A program made the position numbers and the translations under genes. From Chitinophagaceae bacterium (GTDB taxonomy: Bacteria > Bacteroidota > Bacteroidia > Chitinophagales > Chitinophagaceae): DNA of 7,584 nt. Numbering within the stretch: position 1 is the stretch's first letter; the number at the start of each line of letters is the position of its first letter. Under the pieces are notes generated by a model that saw only the letters and a list, made by a program, of their open reading frames with translations, ran no database searches and was not told where the DNA came from. The stretch lies in the NCBI GenBank assembly GCA_947463755.1, contig CANHUK010000063.1, forward strand, positions 1 to 7,584. The letters are read 5' to 3'. Shown one piece after another: positions 1 to 6,485 of this stretch.

Positions 1-1797
1 GAGGTCTGCATAGGTTCGATCAGTGAGCTGGAATCCGGTATACGCAGTGCCGCCGCAGTCCTGGGCGGTGATGTCAACGCCCGCTTCCTGGAGGAGGGTG
101 TCAGGGATCTGCACAAACCATTCGTGGACGAGATCATTCTGCTGAGTCCGCAGGGCCGGCCCATGCGCCGCGTGCCCGACCTCGTGGATGTCTGGTTCGA
201 CAGTGGGGCCATGCCCTACGCCCAATGGCATTATCCTTTCGAAAACGCATCGATGGTAGACCCTGTGGATGGTCGTCCGGCTGAGGCCTTCCCGGCGGAT
301 TTCATCGCCGAGGGCGTGGATCAGACAAGGGGTTGGTTCTATACCTTGCATGCGCTGGGCGTTCTGCTGTTCGACAGCGTCGCTTACCGGACGGTGGTCT
401 CGAACGGGCTGGTGCTGGACAAGCATGGCAATAAGATGAGCAAGCGGCTCGGCAACGTGGTGGATCCTTTCGATACCATTGGAAAATTCGGGGCGGATGC
501 CACGCGCTGGTATCTGATCACGAATGCGTCACCCTGGGATAATCTGAAGTTCGATGTCGAGGGTATCCGGGAGGTACAGCGGAAGTTCTTCGGCACGCTG
601 TTCAATACCTATCAGTTTTTCGCGCTCTATGCCAATGTGGACGGTTTCGCGTATCGTGAGGCCTCCATTCCATACGTCGAAAGGCCCGAGATCGATCGAT
701 GGATCCTCTCGAGCCTACATTCCCTGATCGGCAGGGTCCGTCAACACATGGATGACTACGAACCTACCCTGGCAGGCCGGGCGATGGAAGATTTCGTGGA
801 CGGACAGCTCAGCAACTGGTATGTCCGACTCTCCCGTCGCCGTTTTTGGAAAGGTGAATACGAACAGGACAAGATCAGTGCCTACCAAACGCTATACGAG
901 TGCCTTGAAACCCTGGTGCGATTGATGGCGCCTGTTTCGCCCTTCTTCTCCGATGCTCTTTTCAGGAATCTGAATGTCGTGACCGGTCGGTCTTCTGCCG
1001 TTTCCGTGCACCACGCGCTGTTCCCGGTGGCGGATCCGGCGGCGATGGATCCGGACCTGGAGGAGCGGATGCGACTGGCACAGGATGCCTGCTCCCTCAT
1101 GCTGTCCATCCGGAAGCGGGTGAACATCCGTGTGCGTCAGCCACTCCAAAAGGCACTGATCCCTATCCTGGATGCCGACATGCGTCGCAGGCTCGGGCAG
1201 GTCGAGGAACTCATCAGGGCAGAGGTCAATATTAAGGAGATCGAATACCTGTCCGGCGACAACGATTTCATCCGAAAGCGGGTAAAGCCCAATTTCGTCA
1301 TCCTTGGAAAGAAACTGGGAGGCCGTATGAAGGCAGTTTCCACATTGCTTGGACAATTGACGCAGGAGGAAATACGTTCATTGGAGTCTTCAGGTCGCAT
1401 CGGCCTGGTGGCCGATGGTGAAGCGGTGGAGATCCTGTCTGCTGAAGTGGACATACAGAGCGAAGATGTCCCCGGCTGGATGGTGGCAACCAAGGGGGGG
1501 CTCACCGTGGCACTGGATATCCAGGTGACGGAGGAGCTCGAGTTGGAGGGCAACGCCAGGGAGCTGGTCAACCGCATCCAGAAGATCAGGAAGGACAGCG
1601 GATTGGAGTTGACGGACCGAATTCACGTGAATTTATCTTATGTGGAAAATCTGACTTCCACCATCACAAAATATAAGGATTATATTTGCGCGGAAATCCT
1701 GGCGGACGGACTGGAGTTTGATGCCAATCTGTCAGACGGAACAGATGTCGAGGTGAATGAAATCCCCCTGAAGGTACAGGTCATTAAAAAAGGGTAA
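1..1797 (+). CDS. ileS: Isoleucyl-tRNA synthetase, C-terminal part (5' end outside window)
   Basis: Charges tRNA-Ile with isoleucine in the cytoplasm. The frame is open from base 1 and ends at TAA 1795-1797, so 598 codons of a protein that is usually about 1,100 residues in this phylum are visible; the HIGH motif and most of the editing domain lie outside. Seen here: 'VCIGSISELE' at the start, typical of the end of the editing insert; 'DVWFDSG' near fragment residues 63-69; 'EGVDQTRGWFYTLHALG'; and the class I signature KMSKR at fragment residues 145-149 (bases 433-447). A helical anticodon-binding domain and a C-terminal tail follow. No CxxC zinc motif occurs at the C-terminus. KMSKR rather than KMSKS and the missing zinc motif fit the eukaryote-like type 2 IleRS. 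The GTG at 124 is internal, since homology continues upstream of it. The next gene follows after 3 bp, suggesting cotranscription. Confidence 0.97.
   Translation, partial: EVCIGSISELESGIRSAAAVLGGDVNARFLEEGVRDLHKPFVDEIILLSPQGRPMRRVPDLVDVWFDSGAMPYAQWHYPFENASMVDPVDGRPAEAFPADFIAEGVDQTRGWFYTLHALGVLLFDSVAYRTVVSNGLVLDKHGNKMSKRLGNVVDPFDTIGKFGADATRWYLITNASPWDNLKFDVEGIREVQRKFFGTLFNTYQFFALYANVDGFAYREASIPYVERPEIDRWILSSLHSLIGRVRQHMDDYEPTLAGRAMEDFVDGQLSNWYVRLSRRRFWKGEYEQDKISAYQTLYECLETLVRLMAPVSPFFSDALFRNLNVVTGRSSAVSVHHALFPVADPAAMDPDLEERMRLAQDACSLMLSIRKRVNIRVRQPLQKALIPILDADMRRRLGQVEELIRAEVNIKEIEYLSGDNDFIRKRVKPNFVILGKKLGGRMKAVSTLLGQLTQEEIRSLESSGRIGLVADGEAVEILSAEVDIQSEDVPGWMVATKGGLTVALDIQVTEELELEGNARELVNRIQKIRKDSGLELTDRIHVNLSYVENLTSTITKYKDYICAEILADGLEFDANLSDGTDVEVNEIPLKVQVIKKG
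1681..1688 (+). promoter_or_regulatory. Candidate internal -7 box (TATATTTG) inside the ileS 3' end
   Basis: TATATTTG matches the Bacteroidota -7 consensus TAnnTTTG exactly and lies about 113 bp upstream of the DksA-like start codon, in a locally AT-rich pocket (about 1618-1690) of an otherwise GC-rich gene. No clear TTG/TTTG -33 element is visible 17-23 bp upstream. This is therefore only a candidate for a secondary promoter that would uncouple the regulator from ileS. Confidence 0.25.
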
Positions 1798-1800
1798 ATC

Positions 1801-2940
1801 ATGCCTACAAAGAAGAAAGCACCCGCTGCACAAGCCGAAGAGAAGGCTTCAAAGCCGGTCCCTGCGAAATCGTCAGCCAAACCGGCCGTTAAGGCTGAAA
1901 CGAAGGCTGCCGAGCCGGCTGTGAAAGAGAAGGCGCCTGCCAAGGCTCCTGCAGCGAAGACCGCCCCTGTGGCAAAATCTGCGCCTGCAGCCAAGTCAGT
2001 ACCCGCGTCTAAACCCGCGCCCGCCGCCGCCAAGACGGAGAAGCCGGCTGCCGTGAAGGCTGCCGCACCTGATCCGGCACCGGCCCCCAAGGCTCCGGCA
2101 GCCAAGAAGGCCGCTCCTGCTCCGAAGCCGGAGCAAGCCATTGACAAGGCACCCGAGCCTCCCAAACCGGTCACCAAAGTGGCTCCGGCTGCCGAAAAGA
2201 AGGCACCCGCCAAGCCCGCCGCGCCGGCGAAGCCCGCCGCCAAGCCCGCCGCGACGGCGAAGCCCGCCGCCAAGCCTGCCGCAGGCAAGGCGCCCGCTCC
2301 GAAGCCCGCAGCGGTGGAGAAGCCGGAACCAGAACCGATCATCGCGAGTACCGCCCCCGAAAGCAAGCAGGCTGCGATCCAGAGCCAGGCCCTGAAACAA
2401 GCCGAACTGCGAAAGGCAGCTAAGGCACAGCAGGAGACCTCAAAGACCCAAAAGCCTGTTTCCGTGCCCAAGATCACCACAACGGCCTCTCGCAAATACG
2501 AACCTGAATTCACCCGGTCTGTGCTTGACCAGCCCGCCCAGGAACTCATGGGCCCTACGCTGAGATATAGTGATGCCGAACTGCAGGAATTTAAGGAACT
2601 CATCACCCGCAAGCTGGAGACGGCTCGCAAGGAGATCGCTTATTTGCACGGGATGATCACCCGGAAGGATGCCATGAGCGGAGAGGATTCCGACAGCCGG
2701 TACATGACGATGGAAGACGGAAGTTTGAGCATGGAGCGCGAACAGATGAGCCAGATGGCCAGCCGTACGCATGATTTCATCGAGAAGCTGGAGAATGCCC
2801 TGGTACGCATTGAGAACAAGACCTATGGTGTATGCCGTATGTCCGGCAAGCTGATCGACAAGGCCAGGCTCCGCGCCGTTCCTCACGCAACGCTGACGAT
2901 GGAGGCCAAGCTGGGTATGGTCAAAGGTCCCGGTGCATAA
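1801..2940 (+). CDS. TraR/DksA-family regulator with long Lys/Ala/Pro-rich N-terminal tail
   Basis: 379 residues in two parts. Residues 1-179 are low complexity and built almost only from K, A and P, with some E, V, S and T. They contain no aromatic residue, Leu, Arg, Cys, His or Asn, and resemble histone H1-like tails. Residues 180-253 are a Gln/Lys-rich linker. Residues 254-379 are the DksA-like module: 'RYSDAELQEF', a helical hairpin with acidic residues at its turn, then 'YGVCRMSGKLI' and 'VPHATLTMEA'. Against E. coli DksA, the zinc ligands C-x2-C-x17-C-x2-C become C345, S348, T366 and A369, so the finger is probably not a normal zinc site. DksA proteins bind RNA polymerase through its secondary channel and act with ppGpp; that role is inferred here. 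The polybasic tail suggests nucleic acid binding, also an inference. ATG 1801 follows the ileS stop by 3 bp with no good Shine-Dalgarno. A strong terminator closes the gene. Confidence 0.9.
   Translation: MPTKKKAPAAQAEEKASKPVPAKSSAKPAVKAETKAAEPAVKEKAPAKAPAAKTAPVAKSAPAAKSVPASKPAPAAAKTEKPAAVKAAAPDPAPAPKAPAAKKAAPAPKPEQAIDKAPEPPKPVTKVAPAAEKKAPAKPAAPAKPAAKPAATAKPAAKPAAGKAPAPKPAAVEKPEPEPIIASTAPESKQAAIQSQALKQAELRKAAKAQQETSKTQKPVSVPKITTTASRKYEPEFTRSVLDQPAQELMGPTLRYSDAELQEFKELITRKLETARKEIAYLHGMITRKDAMSGEDSDSRYMTMEDGSLSMEREQMSQMASRTHDFIEKLENALVRIENKTYGVCRMSGKLIDKARLRAVPHATLTMEAKLGMVKGPGA
2211..2282 (+). repeat. 30-bp tandem repeat, about 2.4 copies, inside the K/A/P-rich tail
   Basis: Bases 2211-2240 and 2241-2270 are identical except at one position (C at 2224, A at 2254), and a third partial copy runs from 2271 to 2282 with one change at 2277. 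Each unit encodes ten residues, KPAAPAKPAA and then KPAATAKPAA. The period is a multiple of three, so copy gain or loss would keep the frame and only change tail length. Confidence 0.9.
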
Positions 2941-2968
2941 CAGCCCGATCCATACGTACGATATAGCA

Positions 2969-3004
2969 GGGATGCCGGTGAGATCTTCACCGGCATCCTT
3001 TTTT
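2969..3004 (+). terminator. Rho-independent terminator of the ileS-DksA operon
   Basis: A perfect 12-bp stem pairs 2970-2981 (GGATGCCGGTGA) with 2987-2998 around a 5-nt loop (GATCT), with a G-T pair possible below it, and is followed by six T at 2999-3004. It lies 28 bp after the DksA-like stop codon. Read on the minus strand, the hairpin is not followed by a U-run, so it mainly serves plus-strand transcripts. Its T-run overlaps the stop codon of the convergent ABC transporter gene by two bases. Confidence 0.93.
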
Positions 3005-4820
3005 ATTTGACCTCCTGCATCTCCACCAGTTTTCGGTAGAGGCCAGCCTGCCCGATCAGTTCGTCGTGTTTTCCGCGTTCCACGATGCGGCCCTTCTGCA
3101 AAACGATGATCTCATCGGCATGGCGTACGGTGGAGAGCCGGTGGGCAATGACGAGGCTGGTGCGGTCTTTCATGAGCCGGTTGATGGCGTCTTGTACGAG
3201 TTTTTCGCTTTCGGTGTCCAGCGAGGAAGTGGCTTCATCCAGGATCAGGATCGGTGGGTTCTTAAGTACGGCACGCGCGATGGTGATCCGTTGTTTTTCG
3301 CCTCCGCTGAGTTTGGAACCCCTGTCGCCGGTATTGGAAAGATATCCGTTTTCTTTTCGGATGATGAATTCGTGGGCGTTGGCGATGCGGGCGGCCTGTT
3401 CGATCTCCTCCATCGTCGCATCCGGTTTGCCGAGGGCGATATTGGCGGCAATGGTATCATTGAAAAGCAGTGGCTCCTGGGTGACGATACCCATCAGGTT
3501 ACGGAGGTCGCGGATGGCGAATTGTCTGATGTCGATGCCGTCGATCAGCAGGGATCCGGTGCTCAGGTCATGGAACCTGGGCAACAGATCGGCGAGGGTT
3601 GACTTGCCGGCGCCGGAGGAGCCGACGAGTGCGATGGTCCGTCCCTTGGCGATGCTGAGGTCGATATCTTGTAAGATGGGTGTGTCACCATAAGAGAATC
3701 CCGCGTTCCGGAATTCGATGGATGTGGAGAAGGCATCGATCCTGACTGGTTTTTCAGGTTCCCGGATCTGTTCCGGGGCCTCGATGAGCGACTCGATCCG
3801 TTCGATGCTGGCGGCGCCCTTCCGGATGTTATAGGAGGCGGAGCTCAGCGATTTCAGCGGGTTGATCACCTGGGTGAAGATGGCGATATAGGTCAGGAAA
3901 TCCGTGGCGTTGAGCGAAAAGGATCCGGTCAGTACCAGTCGTCCGCCATAATAAAGTACGCAGCAGACGGCCAGGATGCCGAGGGTTTCAGAGACGGGTG
4001 ATGCCAGGTCGCGGCGTCTGTTGGCCTTGTTCTTGATCGCGTAGAGCAACCTGTTTTCCGTCTGGAAGCGATTGAGCTGGTGATCTTCCGCATTGAAGGC
4101 TTTGACGACCCGCATCCCACCCAGGGTTTCCTCGATGGTGCTGAGGATATCGCCCAGTTTTTCCTGCACAAGGGTGGATACCCTTTTTAGTGACCGCCCG
4201 ACGCGGCCGATCACCAGGCCGGCGACGGGCAGGAAGATCAACAGGAACAATGATAGTTCCGGGCTCAGCCTGACCATGGCAAAGAGATAGAAACTGATCA
4301 CGATCGGCTCCCGGAAGAAGGTTTCCAGGAAACTGATGGTGGAAAATTCGACATCCTGCAGGTCGTTGGTCAGCCGGCTCATGATCTCTCCTTTTCGTTG
4401 TTCGCTGAAGAAGCCGATCGGTAATTGCAGGATCTTCCGGAACATATCTGAGCGCATATCGTTCAGGATCCGGTTCCGGATCGGCGCCAGCGTGAACATC
4501 GACAGGTAGAGGAAGGTATTTTTCAGCAGAATGGCCATGACCAGGATGACGCAGATGAATCCCAGGGCCCGGATCCGCCCCTCGGTGGTGGCCATGCCTG
4601 AAGTCAACATCTCCTGCAGGCTATCCGTCAGACGGCCGAATCCGAGCCCGGAGCCGTTCTTTCCACCATAATCGATCTGGAAGATCAGGGCGAGGAATGG
4701 GGAGAGGAGTGTGAGCGACAGGGTCGAAAAGAAGGCCGAGAGCAGGTTGAGGACGAAGTAGACGCCAACGAGACCGGGATAGTTTCTGATGTAACGGAAG
4801 ATGATCCGCAAGCTCTTCAT
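3003..4820 (-). CDS. ABC transporter, fused permease and ATPase half-transporter (MsbA-like)
   Basis: 605 residues, a normal length for an exporter half-molecule that works as a homodimer in the inner membrane. The N-terminal membrane domain (about residues 1-330) shows six likely helices near 17-45, 85-110, 168-184, 187-206, 277-298 and 306-320. The ATPase domain has Walker A GSSGAGKST at 400-408, the Q-loop Gln at 448 (VTQEP), the signature LSGGEKQR at 504-511, Walker B ILILDE ending at D528-E529, and the switch His at 560 (VIAHRLST). All catalytic motifs are intact. Overall pattern and length resemble MsbA-type lipid A or lipid flippases, but drug and peptide exporters share the fold and the substrate cannot be read from sequence. 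The gene stands alone on its strand, diverges from rbfA across 69 bp, and ends (TAA, 3005-3003) against the terminator of the DksA-like gene. Confidence 0.93.
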   Translation of the reverse strand: MKSLRIIFRYIRNYPGLVGVYFVLNLLSAFFSTLSLTLLSPFLALIFQIDYGGKNGSGLGFGRLTDSLQEMLTSGMATTEGRIRALGFICVILVMAILLKNTFLYLSMFTLAPIRNRILNDMRSDMFRKILQLPIGFFSEQRKGEIMSRLTNDLQDVEFSTISFLETFFREPIVISFYLFAMVRLSPELSLFLLIFLPVAGLVIGRVGRSLKRVSTLVQEKLGDILSTIEETLGGMRVVKAFNAEDHQLNRFQTENRLLYAIKNKANRRRDLASPVSETLGILAVCCVLYYGGRLVLTGSFSLNATDFLTYIAIFTQVINPLKSLSSASYNIRKGAASIERIESLIEAPEQIREPEKPVRIDAFSTSIEFRNAGFSYGDTPILQDIDLSIAKGRTIALVGSSGAGKSTLADLLPRFHDLSTGSLLIDGIDIRQFAIRDLRNLMGIVTQEPLLFNDTIAANIALGKPDATMEEIEQAARIANAHEFIIRKENGYLSNTGDRGSKLSGGEKQRITIARAVLKNPPILILDEATSSLDTESEKLVQDAINRLMKDRTSLVIAHRLSTVRHADEIIVLQKGRIVERGKHDELIGQAGLYRKLVEMQEVK

Positions 4821-4834
4821 GAAGGATTCGCTGA

Positions 4835-4869
4835 TTTTCGGGGATTAGGGTCAAAAGTAGTTAATTTTG
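4835..4869 (+). promoter_or_regulatory. Predicted Bacteroidota-type promoter for rbfA and the permease gene
   Basis: TAATTTTG (4862-4869) matches TAnnTTTG exactly. An imperfect -33 candidate, TTTTCG (4835-4840), lies 21 bp upstream. The start would fall near 4875, about 15 nt before the rbfA ATG. The -7 box is 2 bp away from the opposing -7 box on the other strand. Confidence 0.55.
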
Positions 4870-4879
4870 ATGCCTTCAA
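4852..4879 (-). promoter_or_regulatory. Predicted Bacteroidota-type promoter for the ABC transporter gene
   Basis: On the minus strand, TACTTTTG (4859-4852) matches the -7 consensus TAnnTTTG exactly. A TTG (4879-4877) lies 17 bp upstream, within the spacing reported for this phylum. Transcription would start near 4845, leaving a leader of about 25 nt before ATG 4820. Confidence 0.6.
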
Positions 4880-4889
4880 CCGGAATACC

Positions 4890-5252
4890 ATGCAGGAAGG
4901 AAAACGACAGAAACAGGTGGCAGGCGTCATCATGGAGGAGATGAATGATATCTTCCAGCGACTCGGACTGAACATGATCGATGGGGGCATGGTGTCCATT
5001 TCTGCGGTCAAGGTGACACCGGACCTGCTCGAGGCCAGGATCTACCTGAGCCTGTTCAAGATCCCGGACCCCGACAAGGCATTCCACCAGATCGAGGTCC
5101 GCAATTTCGAGGTGAAGCGGGAACTGGCATTGCGCGTCAAGCATCAGCTGAGGAGGATCCCGGAACTGCGATATTTTCGGGACGAAACCCTCGACCATGT
5201 CTTTCGGATGGAGGAGGTCTTCCGTCAGATCCAAGAAGGCAAAACCCCCTGA
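4890..5252 (+). CDS. rbfA: Ribosome-binding factor A (30S maturation)
   Basis: 120 residues, a usual length for RbfA, a small KH-fold protein that binds the immature 30S subunit and helps process and fold the 5' end of 16S rRNA, notably in the cold. Family features seen: 'KRQKQVAGVIMEEMNDIFQRL' spanning the first helix (residues 5-25), 'GGMVSISAVKVTPDLLEARIYLS' (about 32-54) forming the central strands, and 'LRRIPELRYFRDETLDHVFRMEE' (about 87-109), which is the usual RbfA C-terminal part. ATG 4890 is the only sensible start, as no in-frame ATG lies between it and the promoter. There is no clear Shine-Dalgarno, which is normal in this phylum. The permease gene begins 5 bp after the stop, so the two are very likely cotranscribed. 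Confidence 0.95.
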   Translation: MQEGKRQKQVAGVIMEEMNDIFQRLGLNMIDGGMVSISAVKVTPDLLEARIYLSLFKIPDPDKAFHQIEVRNFEVKRELALRVKHQLRRIPELRYFRDETLDHVFRMEEVFRQIQEGKTP

Positions 5253-5257
5253 ACGCC

Positions 5258-6478
5258 ATGCATTTCCGATTCGCATGGAGATATTTCCGTGCGCGCAAGT
5301 CGACGCAGGCCATTAATGTCATCGCCTGGGTGAGTGTAGCCGCCATCCTGGTGGGCACGGCCTCCCTTATCATCATCCTCAGCGCTTTCAATGGATTCGA
5401 GGGCCTGGTACGTTCAATGTATGCCTCCTTTTATACCGATGTCAGGGTAGAGGCTTCTAAAGGCCGCATCCTCGTCGCCGATCCCCTGGTCATCCGGAAG
5501 ATCCGTGCCCTGCCGGGCGTTCGTGCCGTATCTGTTGTGGTGGAGGAAAAGGCGGTCATGCAGCTCGGTGAATACCAGACCATCGTCCAAATGAAGGGCG
5601 TGGAACCCGGCTACGTCAAAGTGGCCGGCGTATCCGATCGTGTGGTGCGTGGCCGGTTTGAGACGGGGATTGCTGACAGGCCTCGCGCCGTACTCGGGAT
5701 CGGCGTGGAGAATGCCATTGGTGTATTGTCGGATAGAAGCCTGATGCCTGTGACGATCTATCTTCCACGAAAGGGAGGAACGGACCTGGCAGATCCCCTC
5801 AGTGCACTCAGCCAGGGAGAGGTCTTTCCCTCGGGCAGTTTCGCCGTACAGCCGGAATTTGATAATAAATATGTGTTCACGGATATGGAGTACCTCCGGG
5901 CTCAACTGGGTTACGGGCCGGACGAATGCACGGCCATTGAGCTGTCGCTGACAGACCAGGGCAGCTTAAAGGAAGTTCGGCGGGCCCTGCAGTCCATGCT
6001 GGGGCCGGCAGCTACCGTGCTGGATAAGTATGAGCAGAATCGCACGCTATACTCGACGATCCGTATGGAAAAATGGGCGATCTATGCCATCTTCTCCCTG
6101 ATCCTGCTGGTGGCTGCCTTCAACATGATCGGAGCCCTGAGTATGCTGGTCCTGGAGAAACGGCGGGATATCCAGGTTTTGAAGGCCATGGGCGCCGATG
6201 AGTCGCTGATCCGAAGGATCTTTCTTTCAGAGGGGCTCCTGCTGGCCGCCATCGGGCTCATCCTTGGTATCTCGGCGGCCTTTCTGCTACTCAGTCTGCA
6301 ACAGCGTTATGGACTGGTTCCGTTGCAGGGGCAGACATTCCTGATCGATCACTACCCTGTGCGTATGATCCCCGGCGACTTCCTCCTGGTGGCAGCTACG
6401 GTCCTGTGCATCGGGCTGGCGGCATCCTGGTTTCCGGCCCGCCGTGCGGCTGCGCAGGCCTTCACGCTGAGGAATTGA
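5258..6478 (+). CDS. ABC transporter permease, FtsX/LolC/E-like
   Basis: 406 residues, close to LolC/LolE length. The topology is that of the type VII (MacB/LolCDE) permeases: a short cytoplasmic start (MHFRFAWRYFRARKS), helix 1 at about 20-43, a large periplasmic domain at about 45-270, then helices near 272-298, 322-346 and 373-393. The FtsX-domain hallmark 'EKRRDIQVLKAMGADESLIRRIF' sits after helix 2, where the partner ATPase docks, and 'FPARRAA' follows the last helix. LolC/E proteins extract lipoproteins from the inner membrane for delivery to the outer membrane; MacB-like relatives drive efflux. The lipoprotein role is a family-level inference. No ATPase (LolD) or second permease is adjacent, so the partner must be encoded elsewhere. 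The gene starts 5 bp after rbfA and converges with the transketolase gene. Confidence 0.9.
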   Translation: MHFRFAWRYFRARKSTQAINVIAWVSVAAILVGTASLIIILSAFNGFEGLVRSMYASFYTDVRVEASKGRILVADPLVIRKIRALPGVRAVSVVVEEKAVMQLGEYQTIVQMKGVEPGYVKVAGVSDRVVRGRFETGIADRPRAVLGIGVENAIGVLSDRSLMPVTIYLPRKGGTDLADPLSALSQGEVFPSGSFAVQPEFDNKYVFTDMEYLRAQLGYGPDECTAIELSLTDQGSLKEVRRALQSMLGPAATVLDKYEQNRTLYSTIRMEKWAIYAIFSLILLVAAFNMIGALSMLVLEKRRDIQVLKAMGADESLIRRIFLSEGLLLAAIGLILGISAAFLLLSLQQRYGLVPLQGQTFLIDHYPVRMIPGDFLLVAATVLCIGLAASWFPARRAAAQAFTLRN

Positions 6479-6485
6479 CAAAGGA

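Noticed and set aside
124..126. GTG as the start codon of the isoleucyl-tRNA synthetase.
   Set aside because: The same frame is open to base 1 and the residues before it match the family, so it is an internal codon of a gene cut by the window edge.
1996..2400. GC-rich, repetitive stretch considered as a mobile element edge or CRISPR-like array.
   Set aside because: The repeats are in-frame codon repeats of the Lys/Ala/Pro tail, with no regular spacers, terminal inverted repeats or target duplication.
1680..2630. Long minus-strand ORF (316 codons), Ala/Gly-rich, opposite the DksA-like gene.
   Set aside because: It mirrors the K/A/P codon repeats of the real gene, where GC-rich bias removes stops; no family-like motif is visible.
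3066..3693. Plus-strand ORFs of 178 and 202 codons opposite the exporter ATPase domain.
   Set aside because: The minus-strand frame carries every ABC motif; these overlap each other and show no recognisable domain or start signal.
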